From: BCD1 sp965230565 | GTDB taxonomy: Bacteria; Bacteroidota; Bacteroidia; Chitinophagales; Saprospiraceae | Reading direction: 5' to 3' | Length of the DNA stretch: 64,000 nucleotides | Assembly: GCA_965230565.1 (NCBI GenBank) | Contig: CBDDLH010000012.1 | Location: 744,001-808,000 of the forward strand | Shown here: piece by piece, positions 43,864 to 52,000 of the stretch | Numbering within the stretch: position 1 is the first letter of the stretch | How the letters are laid out: every line of letters starts with the position of its first letter | Notes under the pieces: model-generated | The model's database searches: none | What the model was told of the DNA's origin: nothing | The model's input: only the letters and a program-made list of their open reading frames with translations | Position numbers and translations under genes: made by a program

Positions 43864-44805
43864 CTAAACGCCCTGGATAATCGACGTCATATAAACCAGG
43901 TAAAACATAAGCAATACCGCACCTTCCCAGCGGGATATCTTTTTATTGTTGGCCATGATTCCGAAAAGGATGGTCATGACGATCATAAGTGGCAGGAAAT
44001 AGGAAGATATATTTTGAGGAATCTTGAGTGGGCCAAACAGCGCCGGAATACTCATAACCACATAAGTGTTGAAAATATTGGAACCTAAAACGTTACCCAC
44101 AGCCATGGCCGTTTTACCCTTTCTGGCAGCATTGATGCTAACAATAATCTCCGGCAGGGAAGTTCCGAAAGCTACGGCTGAGAGGGCTATGATCTCAGGG
44201 TCAATTCCGGCCATTGTCGAAAGTTTCTGGATAGCGTGGATGGTGTAGTCTGCGCCTAACCATACAAGTGCAGCTCCTACAACCAATGTCACGTAGGTAC
44301 GCCAGGATATTTTGATATCATCATGGCTTTCTTCGAGCAATTCCCCTTTTTCTTCGTCCTTTTTGAGGGAATAGATGAGGAAAACGGCAATACCTATCAG
44401 CAGTACAAAAACTTCCAGGTAGGTCACCTTGAAATCGTACAAAACAAACCACAACATAAAAGCTGAGCCCCACAAAAAAGGCATGTCAATATGCCAGATA
44501 TTGTATTCCAGCTGGATTTTATTGGCATAAACAGCCACTAAACCTAGGACCAGCGCGATATTAGTTACATTTGATCCCACCACATTACCCACAACGATTT
44601 CCGAGTTTCCACCCAGGACAGCGGCGACGGAGGTGGCCAGTTCCGGAAGGGAAGTTCCGAACGCAATGATGGTCACCCCGATGATAAAATGCGGGATGCC
44701 CAGGGAAAGGCCAATGGACTCGGCTGCATCAACAAACCAATCCGACGCTCTCAGCAGAACGAACAAGGAAACGATAAACAGACCGACGTAAAGTAAAATA
44801 TCCAT
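43864..44805 (-). CDS. Calcium/sodium antiporter, CaCA family (YrbG-like)
   Basis: 313 residues, ten or so membrane helices in two inverted halves. Each half carries the ion-binding alpha repeat: GVTIIAFGTSLPELATSVAA near 45-65 and ALSAVAFGTSLPEIIVSINA near 205-225, each followed by GNV-GSN. Such proteins exchange Ca2+ (or another cation) for Na+ across the inner membrane. There is an acidic cytoplasmic loop between the halves (KKDEEKGELLEESHDD). Confidence 0.93.
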   Translation of the reverse strand: MDILLYVGLFIVSLFVLLRASDWFVDAAESIGLSLGIPHFIIGVTIIAFGTSLPELATSVAAVLGGNSEIVVGNVVGSNVTNIALVLGLVAVYANKIQLEYNIWHIDMPFLWGSAFMLWFVLYDFKVTYLEVFVLLIGIAVFLIYSLKKDEEKGELLEESHDDIKISWRTYVTLVVGAALVWLGADYTIHAIQKLSTMAGIDPEIIALSAVAFGTSLPEIIVSINAARKGKTAMAVGNVLGSNIFNTYVVMSIPALFGPLKIPQNISSYFLPLMIVMTILFGIMANNKKISRWEGAVLLMFYLVYMTSIIQGV

Positions 44806-45059
44806 AATTTATAGGACCCCGACTTGATAGGCAGGTCACGGACGGGCAAAAGTAAAACATTTTTTCTTTTGGCATGGGCTTATTCGATCTACTTTGTTTT
44901 TTACCGGTCAAAATGAAGAGGTTTGTTGCAAAAACGGTGATAATTAAAAAAAATCAGAAAAAAACCATGCATTTATACTAAAACGAAAATACCAGCCGTT
45001 TATAATCGAACAAAGACAAAAACAACTGCAACAAAAATTTCCTATCGAAAAAACGCTAC
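44806..45059. other. AT-rich gap, left part
   Basis: No gene seen. Contains A/T tracts and, from 45006, an open frame that continues into the candidate small gene at 45060. Confidence 0.45.
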
Positions 45060-45167
45060 TTGTTAAACTATTTTCTCGAATTACAGTCTCTTGTTGATCT
45101 CCAAGATGAGCGCCGTAGCAAATTAATTGAAACCATTATTAAGGACCATTGGCGTGAATTAAACTAA
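45060..45167 (+). CDS. Candidate small ORF of 35 residues
   Basis: A TTG-started frame that encodes a regular amphipathic helix (YFLELQSLVDLQDERRSKL, ending IIKDHWRELN). No ATG is available in frame. Support: the codon pattern looks protein-like, and a strong plus-strand terminator at 45237-45271 closes an otherwise gene-free region, which implies a transcript. It could equally be part of a small RNA. Confidence 0.22.
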   Translation: MLNYFLELQSLVDLQDERRSKLIETIIKDHWRELN

Positions 45168-45236
45168 AACCTAAGAAATAAGTGCATTTACCATAAAACG
45201 CATTTAAAGAAAACCATTGAGAGAGTAGTTTGATAA

Positions 45237-45271
45237 GCAGCGCGCAGAATTCGTTCTGCCGCTGCCTTTTT
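45237..45271 (+). terminator. Orphan rho-independent terminator
   Basis: GCAGCG-C-GCAGAA pairs with TTCTGC-CGCTGC around a stable TTCG tetraloop; one base is bulged. A CTTTTT run follows. No annotated plus-strand gene lies upstream within 4 kb, only the candidate small ORF. Confidence 0.8.
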
Positions 45272-45610
45272 ATTTCAAGTTTCGGGTTACGAGTTACGGG
45301 TTGCGAGTTCGGTATTTTATAAATGCCCCTATGACTATTCTAATGTTTTCTTTTCTGTAATTCACATATGATTGAATTAAAAAATCCAGTAACCAGTAAC
45401 TAGAAACCAGCTATCCTTTTTCACTTCCATGTGACTTTACCTCCAACCTCCCGTCAATTAATTGACAGCTTGAGGAAAGCATCAGACCTTGTCCCTTCGG
45501 AAATAATCCGGCAAGCCTAGGAATAATGATGTTTAATGTTTAATTTTGGAGGCAATCGCCCTTCTTTCTTTTCTGAAAAGCTATTTGATCAAAAAAATAA
45601 AAATAGAATT

Positions 45611-46240
45611 ATGAGTTTGAATTTAATGGACATGCTTCAGGGGAATATGTCAGATGCCCTGATTGACCAGTTGTCAAATCAAATCGGAGGTGCTGACAGA
45701 CAGCAAACTGCAAGAGCTACCGAAGGAATCATGACTACCCTCATGGGAGCTTTAGCGAAAAATGCTTCTACTCCTGAAGGTGCCAATTCTTTATTCAACG
45801 CCCTTGAAAAAGACCACGACGGAGGTATCCTGGATGATCTTTCAGGATTGATCGGCGGAAATGTAAGACCAGAGCAGCAGCGTGCCGCTAACGGTATGGG
45901 AATCCTCAAGCACTTGCTCGGAGGAAAACAAAACGGTGCTATCGACATGATCAGCCAGATGAGTGGTCTCGATTCCGGCAAAACCGGAAACCTCATGGCT
46001 ATGCTCGCGCCGGTTATCATGGGTACACTTGGTAAGACCAAACGCCAGCAAGGACTTGACGTAGGAGGAATCGCTTCTTTGCTGACCAATTCAGTTTCTA
46101 CGCAAAGAGGTTCCAACAACCCAACTATGGATCTCGTAACCCGCATGCTCGACGCTGATGGCGACGGAAGCATCGTTGACGATGTAGCTTCCAAAGGTTT
46201 GGGAATTTTGAGCAGATTCCTTGGAAGAAAGAGACGTTAA
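45611..46240 (+). CDS. DUF937 family protein
   Basis: 209 residues from ATG 45611 (MSLNLMDMLQGNMSD); the frame opens 25 codons upstream. DUF937/YidB-like proteins are soluble, Gly/Leu/Met-rich and often bacteria-wide but uncharacterised. Features: repeated GGxxLFNAL-type blocks (GILDDLSGLIGG, GILKHLLGG), LMAMLAPVIMGTLGK, and a Ca-loop-like DADGDGSIVDDV near the C-terminus. The tail is basic (FLGRKRR). It is monocistronic, with a hairpin after it. Confidence 0.82.
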   Translation: MSLNLMDMLQGNMSDALIDQLSNQIGGADRQQTARATEGIMTTLMGALAKNASTPEGANSLFNALEKDHDGGILDDLSGLIGGNVRPEQQRAANGMGILKHLLGGKQNGAIDMISQMSGLDSGKTGNLMAMLAPVIMGTLGKTKRQQGLDVGGIASLLTNSVSTQRGSNNPTMDLVTRMLDADGDGSIVDDVASKGLGILSRFLGRKRR

Positions 46241-46335
46241 GCAGTACTCAGTCTACAGTCGACAGGTTTAGTACCAGTCCATAATTTGAATGATTTGGAC
46301 TAGACTGTAAAAAATATAATCTTTTAGAATCAAAG

Positions 46336-46370
46336 CCCGTTCCGGTATTTGCCGGGCGGGTTTTTTTGTT
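46336..46370 (+). terminator. Rho-independent terminator
   Basis: AGCCCG-TT-CCGG pairs with CCGG-G-CGGGT, followed by TTTTTTTG. It lies about 100 bases past the DUF937 stop. Confidence 0.7.
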
Positions 46371-46399
46371 TTGACGTAAAGTTCCTTCGACAAAGCCTG

Positions 46400-46421
46400 C
46401 CCCGTACACAAGTGTCGGGGG
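46400..46421. repeat. GTACGGG/CCCGAC palindrome R5, copy 4
   Basis: CCCCGTACACAAGTGTCGGGGG, in the same orientation as the copy at 13088. A GGGCAAAGGCAAAACCTTG half-site of repeat B (see 60440) follows at about 46446. Confidence 0.55.
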
Positions 46422-46519
46422 TGCCGCCTTTTCAACGCATAGGCAGGGCAAAGGCAAAACCTTGAAAAATTCCTTCTGCACTCATCACTCTTCACCTTGC
46501 AATCATCACTCCTTCTGCC

Positions 46520-47266
46520 TTACTCATCAAATCCCGGCCGCACAAATTCATTCACCTTCGGGAAAAGCTCCAGCAAATCTTTTTTCATAGACTCCAGCGA
46601 GCCTAGAACATCAATAACCTCATCAGTAGCTTCTTCAATATGTTTCAGGATGGTTTGCCAGGCCTTCATACTTTTGTCGATGGCGATGAGTCCTATTTTT
46701 GCGCTGCCGTGGTGGTCGTTTTGGATGGGATCGGGGAAGTTCATGTCTTCCTGATCGTCGATATTGGTGGCTCTTCGGGTTTTGGCGGCAATGAAGAACA
46801 TATACCAGCTGATCACCTCAAAGGCATCCTTGAGTTGGCGGGCATTACTTTGCTGCTCGATGCCCAGTTGCTGCAGGTTATTTAATTCCTTTTCTTTCTT
46901 TTTGATCAGGGGCTCATTAGCCTCAAACCAGCCGGAAGCAACTTTGGCATAATCCATGGATTTTTTATTGAGTGTTTCCGCCTTTTCCAAAAACTCCGGG
47001 TCGAGGGGCGTACCTGTTTCCTCCGGCACGTCCGGCAGATTATCCAGGTCGATGCCCATGGACTCCGCATGTTCATAAACCATATTGAGCGTCTTGCTGA
47101 ATTGTTGACTGACATATTCCAACGATTCTTCCATAGTGGCATTGGCCGCATCAAAGCCGGATGCTTTTTCCTCTTGGAAGACAGCACACCTTTCCGTAAA
47201 AGCACAGCGTTCACACCACCGATCGCAGTAATTGTAAATGCCGGAAATGAGATTGGGTTCTTTCAT
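46520..47266 (-). CDS. Hypothetical protein with N-terminal Cys cluster
   Basis: 248 residues, soluble, mostly helical. The N-terminus has four or more Cys in a tight cluster (YCDRWCERCAFTERCAVF, C at about 14, 18, 21 and 27), suited to bind zinc or an Fe-S cluster. The rest is helical (EKAETLNKKSMDYAKV, KKKEKELNNLQQLGIEQQ). No family was recognised. It stands alone, upstream of the AT-rich island. Confidence 0.65.
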   Translation of the reverse strand: MKEPNLISGIYNYCDRWCERCAFTERCAVFQEEKASGFDAANATMEESLEYVSQQFSKTLNMVYEHAESMGIDLDNLPDVPEETGTPLDPEFLEKAETLNKKSMDYAKVASGWFEANEPLIKKKEKELNNLQQLGIEQQSNARQLKDAFEVISWYMFFIAAKTRRATNIDDQEDMNFPDPIQNDHHGSAKIGLIAIDKSMKAWQTILKHIEEATDEVIDVLGSLESMKKDLLELFPKVNEFVRPGFDE

Positions 47267-47443
47267 TGGGTTTTTGATTTTGGATTAAATATAGATTATT
47301 GGGTTTGTATTTCTAAAAGGAATATTTGTATCAGGGCCACAAGACCTCCGAGGTTTTCTACGGTTTCACTGAATTAACTGGTTTAGGCCAATGTTAACAA
47401 TAAAGGTGAAACCTGAATTAAAAATGCATAGTGCTGAGTGAAG

Positions 47444-47500
47444 AGCCTGCCTTCCTGCGCCTGCCTCCTGCGATCAGCAGGCAGGGTCAGCAGGCAGGTG
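47444..47500. repeat. GCCTGCC palindrome cluster R7
   Basis: Several GCCTGCC and CAGGCAG units within 57 bases, able to form competing hairpins. Single copies lie at 13944, 25281 and 25734. Confidence 0.6.
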
Positions 47501-47634
47501 CAGAAATTGTTACGGTTGTGGGGAATATTTTTCTTTTTGAATAAATCCAAATCTTGTTGGTCAAGATAGATTTTCCAAAAAAGGGATCAACTCTTCTACA
47601 CTTTGCATTCTGCACCTTGCACTTTGCATTTATA

Positions 47635-47674
47635 GCTTCACATAAAATGAGATTATCTCCTTTTTATGTGAAGC
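47635..47674. repeat. Inverted repeat with 13-bp arms
   Basis: GCTTCACATAAAA and TTTTATGTGAAGC around a 14-base centre. It lies close to the composition change and may be a terminator or a recombination-site relic. Confidence 0.6.
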
Positions 47675-47923
47675 GATAGAAATCCTCGGAGGTATGGGCC
47701 GAGTCTATGCAATTTAGGACAATATATGCGGAATACCCGTTTTTTGCCGGTTATAGTCGGATAAAGCCGTTTAAAAATGGGTTAATTAGGATAATGATGA
47801 AGTTTTTTGATGTTTAAATGATTGGTTTTTACTGGGTTAGTGGGATATTTTTTAGGGGTTTTGTAAGTTTTTTGTTTTTGTTTTGTATTTTGGAAATCTA
47901 AACGTAAGTTAATATATAATATT

Positions 47924-48688
47924 ATGAAAAAACACTTCTATATATTAATACTTTCTTCAATGCTATGTGGTTCAGCTAATGGGCAAACTGATACAATAGC
48001 TGTGAAGTCTGAGATTTTTTCAGGCACTGAAATAGCTTTAACCCCTAGTGATACTTTTCAAATTGTAATAGTGAACAAATCATTTGACAAGTTAGTAGGA
48101 AATTTAATAGAAGAGAAGAAAGACAAAAAGTCAATTTGGGATACACTGATTCCTTTATTAATAGGAGCATTAGTTGCCCTCATACCACAATTTATATTTT
48201 GGTTCTTAAACAAATCGAAAGAAAAATCAAAGTTAAAATTAGAGATCAAAACTGATTTAAATCGACTAGGGCACTTATTATGTGACCATTATCGTGAACT
48301 CGCGATGCATAAAGCTCACAAGCCTTACTGGTACGCACAATATGAAAGGAGTAAAAGAGAAAAAAAGGAGGAAGAGGCAAAGAAGTTTTATGATTATCAC
48401 ATTGAGTCAGGCAACAGAGTTCGAGCAACAGAGATTAAAATTTCTTCAACTTTTTCGGAGTTCTATAGTCTAACAATTAAACTTCAGCATTTGACTAGTT
48501 TTGAGAATAAAATCAAAGATTTTATAAATGAGTATTATGAATTTGAACCAACTAAACCAAATTTAATTGACTCAACAAAAGATAGCCTTCCTGCAGAAGA
48601 GAATAAAGAAGAAAAAAGATTATTGAAGAATTACGAAGGGTTCACTAGGCCGATAAAAAATATTGTTGAACTTTTTAATAATAAGTGA
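47924..48688 (+). CDS. Hypothetical membrane-anchored protein in the Roco island
   Basis: 254 residues. A signal peptide (MKKHFYILILSSMLCGSANG), a periplasmic segment of about 70 residues, one membrane helix (TLIPLLIGALVALIPQFIFW, about 89-110) and a cytoplasmic part of about 140 residues rich in Lys and Glu with predicted helices. No family was recognised. Codons are AT-rich, unlike genes left of 47.2 kb. It lies upstream of the Roco gene in the same direction, 324 bases apart. Confidence 0.65.
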   Translation: MKKHFYILILSSMLCGSANGQTDTIAVKSEIFSGTEIALTPSDTFQIVIVNKSFDKLVGNLIEEKKDKKSIWDTLIPLLIGALVALIPQFIFWFLNKSKEKSKLKLEIKTDLNRLGHLLCDHYRELAMHKAHKPYWYAQYERSKREKKEEEAKKFYDYHIESGNRVRATEIKISSTFSEFYSLTIKLQHLTSFENKIKDFINEYYEFEPTKPNLIDSTKDSLPAEENKEEKRLLKNYEGFTRPIKNIVELFNNK

Positions 48689-49012
48689 CTACTGCTGATA
48701 AGGACCTTAAAGCATAGGTTACTAATCAAACCGATTCTGTGAATGATTCCGAGACGGATTATTGGGGTTTGAAAATCAAAAACAAATGGATTGAGAGATT
48801 AATTTAGATCAAATCCTACAATTTGAAGTATACGTGGAATTAGAGAAAATGGCGTTTCATTAGGGAAAGGATAGGTGAGATTAAGGGATGATAATTACAA
48901 CGAAAAAAGAAACTTCAAGAAATACCATGGACTTGGTAGAATTACATAGTAGCTCGTGGTTTGACTATTAGAAAATCGCTCGACAATCTACAAAAAATTA
49001 TAAGCAATAAAT
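48689..49012. other. AT-rich gap before the Roco gene
   Basis: 324 bases. Only very short frames (22 codons or fewer); no hairpin or repeat was recognised. Confidence 0.5.
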
Positions 49013-52000
49013 ATGACCAACAAAGCTAAAGAGGTAATTGAGAAAGAACTAGAGGAAAAGACCGGTAATCTTAATTTAAATGATTGTGATTTGGACTGGA
49101 TTCCAGAAGAAGTTGGAAGGATGACTTGGTTAACTGAGCTAGACTTATCTAGCAACCGGATTTCTAAAATAGAATGCTTGAATGATTTATCTAGTTTAAC
49201 TAAACTATGGCTTTACAAAAATCAGATCAACAAGCTGGAAGGCCTGCAAGGATTATCTAATTTGACAGTGCTTTCCCTTTTTGAGAACCACATTAGCAAG
49301 CTGGAAGGTCTGAATGGTTTATCACAATTAAAAGAACTTGATCTATCTGGCAACGAGGTCCGTAAAATAGAAGGTTTAGAAGGTTTAACTGATTTGACGT
49401 TGCTATATCTTCATAGTAACCAGATTGGCAAGCTGGAAGGTTTGGAAGGCTTATCTAGTTTATCAAAACTGCATCTCCAAAAAAACCAGATCGGCAAGCT
49501 AGAAGGTTTGGGAGGCTTATCTATTTTAACGGAGCTTTTCCTTCACGATAACCAGATTGGCAAGCTGGAAGGTTTGGAAGGCTTGCCTGATTTAACAGAG
49601 CTTTCTCTTGGAAGCAATCAGATTAATAAACTGGAAGGCTTGGAAGGTTTATCTAGTTTGACTACGCTATGGCTTTATAGCAATCAGATTAATAAGCTAG
49701 AAGGTCTGGAAGGTTTATCTGATTTAACAGAGCTATACCTTTATAGTAACCAGATTGGCAAGCTGGAAGGTTTGAATGGTTTATCTTGTTTGTCAACGCT
49801 ACACCTTCAAGAAAATCAGATTAGCAAGCTAGAAGGTCTGGAAGATTTACCTGGTTTAACAGAGCTATGGCTTCACAAGAATCATATCAGTAAGCTGGAA
49901 GGTTTGGAAGGTTTGTCTTGTTTAATGGAGCTTAACTTGTCAGGCAATCAGATCAGTAAGCTGGAAGGTTTAGAAGGCTTGCCTGATTTAATAGAGCTTT
50001 CTCTTGGTAGCAATCAGCTTAATAAGCTAGAAGGTTTGGAGGGCTTATCTACATTAACGGAGCTTTTTCTTCACGATAACCAGATCAGTAAGTTAGAAGG
50101 TTTGGAAGGTTTATCAAGTTTAACCAACCTTGATCTATCAGGCAATCAGATCAGCAAGTTGGAAGGCTTGGAAAGTTTATCAAGTATAACCAATCTTGAC
50201 CTATCAGATAATCAGATCAGCAAGTTGGAAGGGCTGGAAGGCCTAAGTAGGATTAAAGTACTTTTCTTCCAGAATAACCAGATCAGTAAGTTAGAAGGTT
50301 TGGAGGGCTTATCTACATTAACGGAGCTTTTTCTTCACGATAACCAGATCAGTAAGCTAGAAGGTTTGGAAGACTTATCTAGTTTAACAATGCTATATCT
50401 AGAAAACAATCAAATCAAAAAATTAGAAGGTTTGGAAGGCTTATCTAGTTTAAATGCACTTTTTATCCAAAACAATCAGATAAATAGAATTGAAGGTTTA
50501 TTAACTTTATCAAACTTAAAAATATTAGACTTTGAGAATAATCTCATTTCCGAACTCCCTACTGAATATAAAGTTTTTTTAAACTCGCTATTATTTTTGG
50601 ATTTAAAAGGGACTAAAATAGAAAGCTTAAGTTTTTTTTATAAAAGTATAGAACAAGGTAAAAGAATATTATGGGAGGATATTGAGCAATCCGAAGGTGA
50701 GGCTCCCAATAAGAGGGATTATTTTGAATTTACTTTTGACAATAATATTTTCCATTTAAAAAAAGGGATAAATGTAAAAGGTTGTACTGAATTAGAGTCT
50801 GGCTTAGTAGTCGCTATCCAAACTGGACCAGAAGCATTATTAGATTATATTCGGGAGCCGAGAGAGCGGTTGTTTGAAGCACGCGTATTGGTACTTGGAG
50901 AACCTAGAGCTGGTAAAACTACCTTGCGTAGAAAGCTTTTAAATGTTGGCAGTACAATGCCTACCCTCCAGGAAAGTACACAAGCTTTTGAAATAGAAAT
51001 AGAACCCTATGTGTGTGATATTGAGTTAGGTGAAAAAAAAGAAAAATTACGTTGTTATCTATGGGACTTTGGAGGACAAGATTATTACCGTCTATTGCAT
51101 CAATTATTTGTTGCTGAGCAATCGGTTTATATTATTGTAGTAGGTACGGACAGAAATAGATCCGAAGAAGAGTTAGAATTTTGGCTAGATACAATAGAGC
51201 GGTTAGGCAAAGATGAGCGACAGCGATATGGACCAGTCATTTTATTGCAGAATCCAAAAAATAATCGAGCAGGAGGAATCTTTACTGACATAAAAAGTCG
51301 ATACCCTTTTTGGCAACAAACAGAAGACTTTGTGATCAATCTCAATGCCTTAAATAATAAAGAGGATTCTTTTGACAGAAAGGAATTAAATACCTTTAGA
51401 AGATTTGAAAAATACTTAAGTAGAAGTTTTTGTCAACTTGATTATGTTGGCAAAGAAATACCTGTCAAATGGATAGCGGTGAGAGAAGCCTTATTAAAAG
51501 AAAAAGGAAATTGGATCTCTATTGAGCGTTTTAATGATCTGTGTATTAAAAATGAAATAATAGACAAGGAACAACGGAGTAATTTATTGGCGATTTTTAG
51601 ACAATTGGGGTATATACTTCATTATAAAAATACCGCGCTTAGAGGTATGGTGATCCTTAATAAGGAATGGGTTACTGATGCCTTATATCGGGTACTAGAT
51701 GATCCGATTGTTGATGGAAATAAAGGGTGGTTTGAGAAAGAGGATGTAGAAAAAATTTGGTATGAAGAAAAATATGAAAATAGAACTGAGGAATTGTTAG
51801 CCTTGATGCAAGAATTTAAACTCTGTTATCAGAATCGAACTACTAATAAATTTATCGTTCCTTCCAAGCTTCCAAATTCTACGGATAACTTACCAATTTG
51901 GGATGCCACCAATAATGTTCGATTGCGCTTGCAATACGACTGGATGCCTAAAGCCTTAGTGATCCAACTCCTGGTTTCCTTACACGAGTATATTGTGCCT

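Larger units (their letters stand above)
47267..47923. other. Repeat-dense left edge of the AT-rich island
   Basis: 657 bases with no gene. 47444-47500 has clustered GCCTGCC / GGCAGGC palindromes (R7), and 47635-47674 an inverted repeat with 13-bp arms. From about 47720 the sequence becomes strongly AT-rich. A TATTTTGG box at 47886-47893 with a TTG about 22 bases upstream resembles the Bacteroidota -7/-33 promoter, placed well for the next gene. Confidence 0.5.
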
